Origin: Alkalihalobacterium elongatum
Lineage (GTDB): Bacteria; Bacillota; Bacilli; Bacillales; Bacillaceae_F
Direction of reading: 5' to 3'
Length of the DNA stretch: 64,000 nucleotides
NCBI RefSeq assembly: GCF_019024285.1
Contig: NZ_WMKZ01000010.1
Coordinates: forward strand, 1 to 64,000
Shown here: positions 24,026 to 33,031 of the stretch, in pieces
Layout: each line of letters opens with the position of its first letter
Numbering within the stretch: position 1 is the first letter of the stretch
The notes under the pieces: model-generated
The model's input: the letters and a program-made list of their open reading frames with translations, nothing else
What the model was told of the DNA's origin: nothing
Database searches by the model: none
Program-made: the position numbers and the translations under genes

Positions 24026-25378
24026 CTAGAATGGTAGTGTAAAGAAGGTACCGCTAAAGAAAACCCAAGCTGCAAGTAACGTTAAGATAATATTAAACAG
24101 CTGTCCGACGATGTAAAGAATAATAGGTTTTCCACCGCGAATCCCTTTAGCCAGTTCTTTAAAGTTGGACTCTAATCCAATGCTGACAAATGCTAATGTG
24201 AAAAATAGGCCACGATATCCATCGATCGTTGGTAAAACAGCTTCGACAGTTTGATCAGGTAATAAGAACGAGAAAATAAGTGACGCGCCGATAAATCCTA
24301 AAATGAATTTAGGCATACGCACCCAGATTTCTTTAGCAGACACTTTTTTCTTTGATCCTGCAGTAGTTCCTTTGTTTTCAACTCGTGATACAAAAAATAT
24401 CGCAATCGCAACAGCAACAAATCCAATGAGAATATTTTGAACCATCTTTATGACAGATGCGACTTCCATTGCTTCTTCGCCCAATAGTGAACCAGCAGCA
24501 ACAACCGCTCCTGTTGCGTCAATGGTGCCACCTAGCCAAGCTCCACCTACAATTGGATCTATCCCAAAAAGTCTTATAAGTGCTGGCATTCCTAGCATCA
24601 TTAAAATGGTAAAAATTAAAGTAATTGAAATGGCAAGTGTGATCTCTTCTTTCTTTGCTTTTGCGGCAGTACCAGAGGCAATCGCTGCAGAAACACCACA
24701 AACAGCTGTTGCTGATGATATTGTAACTGCTAATTCTTTCTGGTCATTCATTTTAAGATAGCGTTGCGAGAACCAGTACATTACAAGAATGACGATAGGA
24801 GTCACGATCCAAGCCACTCCAACTCCCAGCATTCCGAGTGCTAGCATTCGGTCAAAAAGAATCGATGCCCCTAATAAAACAAGACCTGTTTTAATGTAAA
24901 GCTCTGTATGCAAAACGCTTTTGAGAAATGTGGGTGTTTTTAAGACATTACTAATAAATAACCCAATCGCTAATGCCCAAATAACATCATTAAAGCCGTA
25001 ATGACGCCATGGCCCATACTGACCTAAAACGTAAGCAACTAAGGTCAATGCAAAAAGAACAGGAAATGCTACAAGAAACTGATTACTAATTTCCTTTTTC
25101 AAAAATCGGATCGCTAAGTAGAACACGAATAATGCCACAATCCCAGTAATAACAACTGGCATGAACCCTTCACTTGGTATTGTATTCAATATCCCTTGTT
25201 GTTCACCAGAACCCCAACGTGCTGGTAATGTTGGTTTGGGAATAAAATTTATAAGTACTAAAATGATAATTCCAAAGCCTAACCACACTGCCCACCAATC
25301 TTCGGTGTTCCAACTTTTCTTACCTGTTTTAATAGGTTTATTAATTTCTGGTTGAGTATCTTTTATATTCGGTAACAT
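24026..25378 (-). CDS. YeiH/UPF0324 family permease
   Basis: A 450-residue membrane protein with about 11 helices. It belongs to the YeiH (UPF0324) family, usually labelled putative sulfate exporter without proof. Family features include FNDVIWALAIGLFISNV, ATAVCGVSAAIASG and GGTIDATGAVVAAGSL. The frame is open to a GTG at 25444, but the ATG at 25378 has GGAGGGG six bases upstream and is chosen. A sigma-A promoter is visible at 25475-25504. It is co-transcribed with the 56-residue gene. Confidence 0.85.
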   Translation of the reverse strand: MLPNIKDTQPEINKPIKTGKKSWNTEDWWAVWLGFGIIILVLINFIPKPTLPARWGSGEQQGILNTIPSEGFMPVVITGIVALFVFYLAIRFLKKEISNQFLVAFPVLFALTLVAYVLGQYGPWRHYGFNDVIWALAIGLFISNVLKTPTFLKSVLHTELYIKTGLVLLGASILFDRMLALGMLGVGVAWIVTPIVILVMYWFSQRYLKMNDQKELAVTISSATAVCGVSAAIASGTAAKAKKEEITLAISITLIFTILMMLGMPALIRLFGIDPIVGGAWLGGTIDATGAVVAAGSLLGEEAMEVASVIKMVQNILIGFVAVAIAIFFVSRVENKGTTAGSKKKVSAKEIWVRMPKFILGFIGASLIFSFLLPDQTVEAVLPTIDGYRGLFFTLAFVSIGLESNFKELAKGIRGGKPIILYIVGQLFNIILTLLAAWVFFSGTFFTLPF

Positions 25379-25474
25379 TCGTTGCCCCTCCAAATCAGTT
25401 TTCACTCTAAAAGAAAGAAGGACCTCTGGTTTTCCAGTCAGCACTTTTTATACCCGAGTAATCTTATACGTTTT

Positions 25475-25504
25475 ATAATATTACTTTCATTAAATAAGTG
25501 TCAA
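25475..25504 (-). promoter_or_regulatory. SigA-type promoter of the YeiH-family gene
   Basis: TTGACA, an 18-bp spacer and TATTAT on the minus strand, about 95 bp before the chosen start codon. Confidence 0.7.
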
Positions 25505-25611
25505 TACTTTTTTTGGAATTAAGATTTGTTTTCCATTCCTTTGGATGTTTACAAGTTTACTAGACTTTCACCATTGTTTTTAAGGAATAGAACATAAATT
25601 GTAAACCATTA

Positions 25612-25800
25612 CGAAAAAGACTAGGAAATCCTATGATATCCTAGTCCTCCTCTTCTTAAATTCGTATTCTCTAAATACAGCAAAGAATAATGATCACACG
25701 TATTCGTTTGCTGCCAAAACAGCTTTGAGGGGGCGTAGATTCCTCATTTGAATATTTGAACTTATTCCAGCTTCCTAAAGCTTCTCTTGTTGCTGGAATA
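25612..25800. other. Two inverted repeats in the YeiH-ger interval
   Basis: GACTAGGA...TCCTAGTC (25619-25646) is followed on the minus strand by TTTTT and looks like an orphan terminator, since no minus-strand gene ends here. TATTCCAGC...GCTGGAATA (25763-25800) is a 9-bp inverted repeat about 60 bp before the ger operon. No gene is seen between 25505 and 25857. Confidence 0.5.
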
Positions 25801-25857
25801 CATAAAATAGAAATAGTTACAAACACTAACATAAATTATTAAATTGGAGGACTAGTT

Positions 25858-26970
25858 TTGACCTTCTCACGTATCCAAATTATATTTGTATTACTTCTTT
25901 TTATTGGCATTTCCAATCATGTGCTAATCATCCCACATTTATTAAATATCGCAAAGCGTGATGCTTGGATATGTGTCTTAATCAGTTATGTCATTCTACT
26001 TTTATGGGGTAAAATCCTTTCCTCTATATTCAAAAGAAATCCCGAGAGACAACCTTTGCAAAGCTGGTTGCATTCGAAAGCTGGAAAATGGGTCTCAAAT
26101 ATTATTCTTTTGTTTTTTTTCTTTTATATTTTAATTATTGGCTTTATTTCTTTTTACGATTTAATCGTATCCGTGAAAATATACTTCCTACCAATGACGC
26201 CCACAGCATATCTCGTTATCCCATTTCTCTTTTTGTGTATTTGGGCTGCTTGGACATCTCTTAAAACCATTGTCTATACATCAGCATTAATTTTACCGCT
26301 TGTATGGGCTCTAGGTCATTTCGTGGCAATTACTACAATGGACAAAAAAAATTATTCTTTTCTATTCCCTTTATTTGAATCTGATAGTGTTTCTATCGCT
26401 CATGGTGTTCTAATTGTTCTAGGGGGAAGCATTGATATACTCACACTTTTTTTACTACAACAGTACTTTAATAAACCAGTCTCCTTTTTATTTATAAGTA
26501 TTTTAATCACCTTATTAACAGGTCTTGTATTAGGACCAACAATAGGTTCCATTGTTTCATTTGGTCCAAGTATCGCAGCTGATTTACGGTTCCCTGCATT
26601 TGAACAGTGGCGTTTAGTTGAATTAGGAGAACATATATCCCACGTTGATGCATTAGCCGTCTTTCAGTTACTGTGTGGTGCTGTGATTCGTATATCACTC
26701 TGTTTTTATTTAATTGGAAACATTTACAAAATTCGTTCAATTTGGCGAAAACGGTTATTTATCGTCTCGACTGCTGTTGTTTATTCTATAGGTTTTTTCC
26801 TTCATATTAGTGATATTTGGATGCAAACCATTTTAAGAAATTATTTCTATCCTTTTGTCGTTTTATTTGGTATGGGTATTACTTTAGCACTTTTAACTAT
26901 AGGTTATTTTGTAAAAAGGAAGGGTCCCCAAAGTTATGAGAGACAACGAACAACAGATGAGAATTGCTAA
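25858..26970 (+). CDS. Spore germination protein, GerAB type
   Basis: A 370-residue transporter-like protein of the GerAB/amino-acid permease family with ten helices. In spores it sits in the inner membrane as the germinant-sensing B subunit of a GerA-type receptor. The start is TTG with GGAGG nine bases upstream. The C-terminus overlaps the GerAA gene by 35 bp. Here the B gene comes first, unlike the usual A-B-C or A-C-B order. A forespore (sigma-G) promoter is expected, but I found no convincing match. Confidence 0.88.
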   Translation: MTFSRIQIIFVLLLFIGISNHVLIIPHLLNIAKRDAWICVLISYVILLLWGKILSSIFKRNPERQPLQSWLHSKAGKWVSNIILLFFFFYILIIGFISFYDLIVSVKIYFLPMTPTAYLVIPFLFLCIWAAWTSLKTIVYTSALILPLVWALGHFVAITTMDKKNYSFLFPLFESDSVSIAHGVLIVLGGSIDILTLFLLQQYFNKPVSFLFISILITLLTGLVLGPTIGSIVSFGPSIAADLRFPAFEQWRLVELGEHISHVDALAVFQLLCGAVIRISLCFYLIGNIYKIRSIWRKRLFIVSTAVVYSIGFFLHISDIWMQTILRNYFYPFVVLFGMGITLALLTIGYFVKRKGPQSYERQRTTDENC

Positions 26971-28390
26971 AATTAATAATTTGTTGAGAAAGGAAGAATT
27001 AAATAAAGGAGACTTAAATTCCTTTTTTGAAAAAACATCTGATATTTCATTTTTACCTATTGAAGATCATAAGGATGTAACCGCGTTTTTTTGTGAAGGT
27101 ATGGTGGACACAACACAGCTTAATGACCATTTTAATAATATAGTAGCTCATTTAATGGAAGGTTTAGAGGAAGATAAAAAAGATCTGCCTCCAATTGTAA
27201 CCGTTGAAAGTATAGAGAAAGTCGTAGAGATGGTTTTCTCAGGTTATTTATTTTTTTATATCAACAAAGAGTCACATTTTTTTGCAGTCGATATTTCTAA
27301 AATCCCGTCAAGAACACCTGAAGAATCAAAAACCGAAATTTCTTTAAAAGGACCTCGGGATGGTTTTACAGAGGAACTGAATGTTAATATATCGCTAATC
27401 CGAAAGAGACTCAAGACTGAAACATTACATAATGAACAGTTTGAGATAGGCAGCTTAAGTAAAACAAAGGTTTCCTTGCTGTATCTTAGTAATAAAATAA
27501 ATACGCAAACCTTAGACGAAATCAAAGAGCGATTAGAAACGCTAGAAACAGAAAGTTTATTGAGCTCGGGTCAGTTAGAGCAATGGGTTTCAGATCGAAC
27601 ATTTTCCATTTTTCCCCATTTTGACTATATCACTCGTGCAGATTACGCGATTGAGTGTTTGTTACGTGGGCGTTTCATTGTGATTGTAGATGGTTCACCT
27701 TCAGTTTTAATAGGTCCTATTAACTTGTTTGCCATGTTAAAATCACCCGAGGATGTCCATTTCCCTTATTATCTAGTCACTTTTCAAAGGCTAATTAGAA
27801 TTCTCGGGTTTATGATATCTATATTTGCTCCTGGTTTTTATATTGCAATTACAACTGTAAACTTAGATCAGCTTCCATTTGCCCTACTTGCTACTATTGT
27901 AATATCTCGTCAAGGTTTACCTTTGTCATTACCGTTAGAAGCTTTTTTTATCCTGATATTATTTGAAATTCTTAGAGAGGCTGTCATTCGTATGCCGTCA
28001 GCTGTAGGTCAGACGATTTCAATCGTTGGTGGGCTCATTATTGGCGATGCCGCCATTCGGGCTGGACTCACTTCCCCAACCTTACTTGTTGTAATTGCCA
28101 TATCAGCGGTTGCTACATATACTTTAGTCAATCAATCACTGACGGGAACTGTTACGATTTTACGTATCTATTCTATGATCATTTCTCTCTTCTTAGGCGT
28201 ATATGGTTTTGTCCTGTCTGTTTTAAGTATTATTATTTATTTAGCACAATTAGAATCTTTTCGCCTTTCTTATCTTGAACCCATTTCCTCCCTAAGTTTT
28301 AGAGACTATTTAAATGCTTTTTTGACGAATCCATTTAAAAGAAAAGACTTTACGTCGCCTACCATTCAGATGAGAAGAAGGAGAGAATAA
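26936..28390 (+). CDS. Spore germination protein, GerAA type
   Basis: A 484-residue A subunit. It has an N-terminal soluble domain (to about 280) with VTAFFCEGMVDTTQLNDH and a DGSPSVLIGP strand. A membrane domain follows with five helices containing PLEAFFILILFEILREAVIRMPSAVGQTISIVGGLIIG, cut here as it is the diagnostic GerAA block. This family forms the oligomeric nutrient-gated ion channel. It overlaps gerB, and gerC follows two bases after its stop. Confidence 0.92.
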   Translation: MRDNEQQMRIAKINNLLRKEELNKGDLNSFFEKTSDISFLPIEDHKDVTAFFCEGMVDTTQLNDHFNNIVAHLMEGLEEDKKDLPPIVTVESIEKVVEMVFSGYLFFYINKESHFFAVDISKIPSRTPEESKTEISLKGPRDGFTEELNVNISLIRKRLKTETLHNEQFEIGSLSKTKVSLLYLSNKINTQTLDEIKERLETLETESLLSSGQLEQWVSDRTFSIFPHFDYITRADYAIECLLRGRFIVIVDGSPSVLIGPINLFAMLKSPEDVHFPYYLVTFQRLIRILGFMISIFAPGFYIAITTVNLDQLPFALLATIVISRQGLPLSLPLEAFFILILFEILREAVIRMPSAVGQTISIVGGLIIGDAAIRAGLTSPTLLVVIAISAVATYTLVNQSLTGTVTILRIYSMIISLFLGVYGFVLSVLSIIIYLAQLESFRLSYLEPISSLSFRDYLNAFLTNPFKRKDFTSPTIQMRRRRE

Positions 28391-28392
28391 AA

Positions 28393-29547
28393 TTGAAAGT
28401 TAGCTACAGAATTTTTTTCAGTCTCCTAATTGGATTACTCATTCTTTCTGGATGCACTACCGATATGAAAGAAATTCAAACCCTTAATTATGCAACTGCC
28501 ATTGGTGTAGACTATAAAGAAGGAGAATACCATTTATTTATTCAATTAATTGACTTAGCAGCTGTTGCTAGTACAGAAGGACAAGACACTTCGCCGTTAA
28601 CTTATGTTTCTGACGTTACTGGGCCTACTTTTATTGAAGCTTTTTTTAGAGTTTATGAGTCAGGACAAAATCGGTTTATTTGGTCTCATATGACAACAAT
28701 TCTTCTGAGTGAGTCGGCTTTAGAAAAAGGCATTGAAAATATTTTTGATGGCTTAACAAGATATTATGAATTTCGATTAACACCATGGGTATTTGCAACA
28801 AAAGAGCCTTTGGATGAAGCATTAACGAAGTTAGGTTTTTTTGATCAAACTTCGCTTGAAACAGTTTTACACAATCCACAAAGACTTTTTGAGCAAAGTT
28901 CTTTAGTGAGACCTATTAAATTAAACCAATTTGGAAGAGAAATCTTTGAGCCAGCTCTAACTACCTATATTCCTTCAGTAGCTATAAACAAGGATCATTG
29001 GCAAGAAGGGCAAAAAAAGGAACCAAAATTAGCTCTTAATGGCGCATATTTTATTCAAAATAAAAATTATAAAGGCTTTTTTAACTTAGATCAAATAAAG
29101 GGCCTGCGATGGGTTGCAACAGAAACAAAGCGAGCATCCCTACTAGTTCCTAGTAAGGAAGACGCAGAATTTCTTGTTGTACTTGATCACATAGATACTA
29201 ATATTATTTTGCAAGAGCATCATGGTACGCATAAATTCTTAGTCGTCATGAATGGGGAAGGAAGTATAGGAAATGAATTAGCGGGATTGACTAATTTAAG
29301 AGAAATGGAACAGGAAACGAACGAAAGTATTGCGAAGCAAATTCAAGAGTTATATCAATTAGGTGTTGAAAGGAATATCGATTTTTTAAATTTAGAGCAT
29401 TTGGTCTATAAAAAAAGAAAAGAAGAATGGGAACAAATTAAGAATGGTGATTTTTTAGACGGTGATCTTTTAAACGATATAAAAGTTGATGTGACGCTAC
29501 TACATTCAGGGGCTTTCAAAAACAAACAAGTTCAGGGAAATGAGTAG
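28393..29547 (+). CDS. Spore germination lipoprotein, GerAC type
   Basis: A 384-residue C subunit of a GerA-type receptor, with lipobox LLILSGC (cysteine near 21) and the family's opening DMKEIQTLNYATAIGVDY. The start is TTG, with AAGGAGAG seven bases upstream inside the end of gerA. GerC proteins are lipid-anchored outside the inner spore membrane and are needed for receptor function. A bidirectional terminator lies 175 bp after the stop. Confidence 0.92.
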   Translation: MKVSYRIFFSLLIGLLILSGCTTDMKEIQTLNYATAIGVDYKEGEYHLFIQLIDLAAVASTEGQDTSPLTYVSDVTGPTFIEAFFRVYESGQNRFIWSHMTTILLSESALEKGIENIFDGLTRYYEFRLTPWVFATKEPLDEALTKLGFFDQTSLETVLHNPQRLFEQSSLVRPIKLNQFGREIFEPALTTYIPSVAINKDHWQEGQKKEPKLALNGAYFIQNKNYKGFFNLDQIKGLRWVATETKRASLLVPSKEDAEFLVVLDHIDTNIILQEHHGTHKFLVVMNGEGSIGNELAGLTNLREMEQETNESIAKQIQELYQLGVERNIDFLNLEHLVYKKRKEEWEQIKNGDFLDGDLLNDIKVDVTLLHSGAFKNKQVQGNE

Positions 29548-29720
29548 TTATCGTAAAGAATTTCTCTAATAAGGATACGTCTTAGACATGGGTTTCGCGA
29601 AAAATGGTGTTTATTAGATAAATAAACGGCCCTGGAGTCCGCTTTCTCTATGTTCAATAAGACTGCAAACCACACATCAATTAATGATGTTACTAGTTGA
29701 ACAATTGCTGATATATCTCA

Positions 29721-29767
29721 CTAAAAAATGAGGTGAAAAATATAAATTGGTTTCACCTCATTTTTAG
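29721..29767. terminator. Bidirectional terminator after the ger operon
   Basis: CTAAAAAATGAGGTGAAA pairs with TTTCACCTCATTTTTAG, with A-runs and T-runs on either side; it can act on both strands. Confidence 0.82.
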
Positions 29768-29950
29768 TAGTTCTTTTATGTTTTCCTCTGGTAACGGGTC
29801 GTACGGTGTATAGAGTGGAACTTCTTTCAGTGTGCAGTTTCCATCATCCCCGTTGAACTAATAGGGTTGTGACGGCGGCCGCACACAATGTGGGTCACAC
29901 TGATGTGTCACGAGACTTGGCGACCTGTGTTCCATCGTCTGCCACCAAGC
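29753..29950 (-). pseudogene. Fragment of an unidentified gene in a GC-rich patch
   Basis: On the minus strand a frame ends with EVPLYTPYDPLPEENIKELL and TGA at 29753-29755. It is open upstream to an in-frame TAG at 29858-29860 and then again to about 29950. The sequence reads like protein, but it is broken and has no start. Local GC content (with a GCGGCCGC at 29874-29881) is far above that of the neighbours. It is probably the decayed end of a horizontally acquired gene; I do not recognise the family. The rest of 29548-30042 holds no gene that I can see. Confidence 0.35.
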
Positions 29951-30042
29951 TTTTTTGCCTCATCAAAACCTTGATGGGAATCTTGGCGCAAGTTAAACGG
30001 GATATGCTAGCTCGTTTTTTTATTATGGATGTACTGGTTTAT

Positions 30043-30870
30043 TTATTCTACTAACTCCTTAAGTACCTCATACAAATCATCTCGGAACTTTTTGAGTTTG
30101 GTTTGTGTCTTCTTGGGTGGGATAACTTTTAGTTTTTCGGATGGTTCGGGTAAATACATGCGGCGGTTGATCTCTAATTGGATCCACGGGATGTTACCTT
30201 TGCTACCGTGATACTTTGTAATATAACCGCCCGCAAATGGTTGATTGAGCGTGACGAGCGGCATTCCTTCGGCTTCACCAATATAATCACTGAATTTTTC
30301 TTCAAGCAACCGCTTGAGTTTTTCCATCATTTCAACAGGAGCTGTTATGGGATCACCCTTTGAGTGTCCCGTTTCTGACCCTCGGTTTCCTAGACAAAAC
30401 AGCGGGCGTTTTTCCCATTTTGTTCCGATTGCAACGGGTCCGACATCAAGCATCGTATGACAATCGATTCCTAAAACAACGTTTGGGTTTTTCACCGCTT
30501 CGTCAATTCGACGATGATATTTTGTATAGTAGTCATCCATTAAAACTTGTATTTCCTCTATTGTAAGCCCACCCTCTGTATTCCAAACAGGCTTTTGGGC
30601 GACGGAAAGAGTCTTGACAACTCCATCTGGATTTACTGGCGGTAAATCATAACGGTCACGGTTCATATCAACAACGATCCGTGCAATTGGGGTATCGATA
30701 AATTCCTCAACCAAATCGTTAAAATCATAAATTTCATGTGACCATGTGTCACAATCTAGTAAAACTTCCTCTGTCGTTAACAAGCATCTTTTAATTAAAT
30801 GAGTTGGGATCATCAGTCCCCCGTGGGGAACTGATATAACGATAGGTAACTTCTGAGTTGCGCCGATCAT
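30043..30870 (-). CDS. N-formylglutamate amidohydrolase family protein
   Basis: A 275-residue zinc hydrolase of the FGase fold. Motifs are ISVPHGGLMIP (metal/substrate loop), VVDMNRDRYD and GIDCHTM, all conserved. Family members remove formate from N-formylglutamate or act on related N-acyl amino acids or peptides. The ATG at 30870 follows the upstream stop as TAAGATG and is preferred over the overlapping TTG at 30897. No histidine-degradation genes are nearby; instead it is coupled to an ATP-grasp fusion and a gamma-glutamyltransferase, suggesting a peptide-modifying role. Confidence 0.8.
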   Translation of the reverse strand: MIGATQKLPIVISVPHGGLMIPTHLIKRCLLTTEEVLLDCDTWSHEIYDFNDLVEEFIDTPIARIVVDMNRDRYDLPPVNPDGVVKTLSVAQKPVWNTEGGLTIEEIQVLMDDYYTKYHRRIDEAVKNPNVVLGIDCHTMLDVGPVAIGTKWEKRPLFCLGNRGSETGHSKGDPITAPVEMMEKLKRLLEEKFSDYIGEAEGMPLVTLNQPFAGGYITKYHGSKGNIPWIQLEINRRMYLPEPSEKLKVIPPKKTQTKLKKFRDDLYEVLKELVE

Positions 30871-30871
30871 C

Positions 30872-33013
30872 TTATTGTTCCAATAAATACAAGCCAAGTA
30901 ATAACGAGCGCTGAATTAATTCACTTCGATGGATCGCTTCACTAGGTGTATATAAATTTTTACTCGCAGGTGCAAAACCACATACAACTGGTATGTTCGT
31001 TGGAATTTCACCCGCTGCAGTTGAAAGTAGACTCGATTCAGTACCAAATGGTAAATTCCATTTCCCGCTTAATTCCTGAAGATGCGTGATGATCGGATTA
31101 TGATGTTTTCGCACTAATGGCGGTCGGTCCACTAAAGTTTCGACATACGCACGCATACCGCTTGCTTTGGAAGTGAAAGCCTCTCTAATTTGTTTTTCAA
31201 CGTCGTTTGCTAGTTTTTCGTCCAAATAGGTAACAACGACTGTGGCATGTACACGATGAGGTAACAGTACGCTATAACGTTGTGATCTTACATCTTGAAC
31301 AGCAATCGTTAGCTTTTTATTACGGCTACTAAATTTCTTTAGCTTTTCAGCCTTTTGTATAAAGTAGCTTAGCACATCCATGTCATTTGATTCTTTCCCA
31401 ATTCTCATCGGGTCACCTTCAACAATGATGCTATATTGTTTCGAACCGCGACGTTGATCAGCAATTTTCCCACCTGTAAACCCAGGTTGCAAAACGATCA
31501 CTTGCTTGGACTTTTGAGCTGCTTTTCTTAAGGTCGCACTACTATATCGCATACCTCTACCTTCATCTGAATAGAAAAAGACACCGATTTTCTTTTCCGA
31601 AAGCACCCCTTGCTCGTCTAATGCATTTAAAGCACTTAAAATGGTAACTAAACCACCTCGACTAGAAGCGACTCCTTCTCCATAAATCCACTCCTGCTCT
31701 GTTCGATACGGGATTGGAAACCCTATACGTTCGCCTGGGATATCAATTGGCAGAACGAGTAAAGTCCCATCTTCAAAGCCAGCGGCTGATTCCCACATCC
31801 ACGCAGAACGTCCGTTCGTATGTTCTTCAACTAGTCTAAGATCGAGAGCTGTCAAACGTTCTTCAAACCGTCTGCGGATAGTGCTTAGACCAACAGGGTC
31901 TTCTGTCCAGCTTGATATGTTCGTCCAGCTTTTTAAATCAGCTTCAATTTTATCGCGTTTTTGAGTAATAGATGAAATCAGTTCAAGTTGTTCTTTGCCC
32001 TCTTCTATATTACTATCAAGGAAAAACGGACCGAAATAACGTTCATTTGTTATATCAATTAGCTTGTTCATTAAGTCTGCATAACTTAACCCCATCGTTT
32101 CGGCAGCATAAACAAACGAACCGTCTGCCCCTAAACTCGCCATAGAATTAACTTCAAGGATGTAAGGTTTTCCGTTTTTATCGATGCGGAAATCAACACG
32201 TGCACTATCGTAACAGCCTAAAGCATTAAATGTATCAATTGCAAGCTGTTGAATTTCTTTGGTCTGTTCTTCAGATAAAGGTGCGGGACATACTTTTTGA
32301 ACCGTTCTACCGCTCCTGTTTTTCTTATCCTCGTATGTATAAATTTGCTCACCTTCACCGAAAACAAGTTCTACAGGTAGGAGCGCTTCAACTGGATTGT
32401 TTCCAAGTAAACCAACGTTTACTTCACGGCCCTCTATGTACTCCTCTACGAGAGTCGGCGCTTGAAACGTTTCATAAATCACTTGAACGCCCGCGCGAAG
32501 TTCTTCTTCGTTGTGAACGACTTTCAACCCGAACGATACCGCTTCGTCCTTCGGTTTTACAATTAGAGGATAGTTTAAATCGTCCATTATGGGTGAGTCA
32601 GGTTTTTCCATCACGGTAAATTTAGGTGTAGGAAGACCTCTTTGGATTAAAATCATTTTCGTTACGACTTTATCTAGAGCCAGTGCATGTGTTTCTGGAC
32701 CTGAACCTACATAAGGAATTCCTAGCATTTCTAAAATTCCTGGAATGTGCATGTAGCGGCCCTTTCCTTGAATACCGTAACTTAAATTGAACACAAGCCC
32801 AGGACGTTCACCAGACACAACAGACGGCATAAACTCTTCTAGCTTAGCAATGATATTTTTATCGCCTTCAAATGTCTTAACTTGATGACCGCCTGCAGTC
32901 AATGCTTCCTTGATATTCTTAATCGTTTCTAAACCATACTTCTCACGATTTTGTTTTCCAAATAGGTTTATAACAGCCTGACTTTCCCGATTGTAAACGA
33001 TTGCTATTTTCAT
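30872..33013 (-). CDS. ATP-grasp ligase fused to an M20-like peptidase domain
   Basis: A 713-residue two-domain protein. Residues 1-330 form an ATP-grasp of the D-Ala-D-Ala-ligase class: PYVGSGPETHALALDK, PLIVKPKDEAVSFG, VEEYIEGREVNVGLLG, and the metal-binding DFRIDKNGKPYILEVNSMASLG. Residues about 370-713 resemble an M20 metallopeptidase, but the zinc site looks degraded: the usual G.GA.DMKGG is GEGVASSRGG, and the acidic pair is only SDEGRG. It may therefore be a non-catalytic or altered domain. The gene sits in a tight three-gene operon with the FGase-like and GGT genes. Confidence 0.78.
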   Translation of the reverse strand: MKIAIVYNRESQAVINLFGKQNREKYGLETIKNIKEALTAGGHQVKTFEGDKNIIAKLEEFMPSVVSGERPGLVFNLSYGIQGKGRYMHIPGILEMLGIPYVGSGPETHALALDKVVTKMILIQRGLPTPKFTVMEKPDSPIMDDLNYPLIVKPKDEAVSFGLKVVHNEEELRAGVQVIYETFQAPTLVEEYIEGREVNVGLLGNNPVEALLPVELVFGEGEQIYTYEDKKNRSGRTVQKVCPAPLSEEQTKEIQQLAIDTFNALGCYDSARVDFRIDKNGKPYILEVNSMASLGADGSFVYAAETMGLSYADLMNKLIDITNERYFGPFFLDSNIEEGKEQLELISSITQKRDKIEADLKSWTNISSWTEDPVGLSTIRRRFEERLTALDLRLVEEHTNGRSAWMWESAAGFEDGTLLVLPIDIPGERIGFPIPYRTEQEWIYGEGVASSRGGLVTILSALNALDEQGVLSEKKIGVFFYSDEGRGMRYSSATLRKAAQKSKQVIVLQPGFTGGKIADQRRGSKQYSIIVEGDPMRIGKESNDMDVLSYFIQKAEKLKKFSSRNKKLTIAVQDVRSQRYSVLLPHRVHATVVVTYLDEKLANDVEKQIREAFTSKASGMRAYVETLVDRPPLVRKHHNPIITHLQELSGKWNLPFGTESSLLSTAAGEIPTNIPVVCGFAPASKNLYTPSEAIHRSELIQRSLLLGLYLLEQ

Positions 33014-33031
33014 TGAACCCTCACCCTTCTG

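Noticed and set aside
25612-25646. Leader attenuator for the YeiH-family gene
   Set aside because: The hairpin lies upstream of the best promoter (25475-25504), so it would not be in the mRNA leader.
29780-30010. Group II intron or retroelement in the GC-rich patch
   Set aside because: I could not find a domain V hairpin or reverse transcriptase frame; only a broken protein-like frame is visible.
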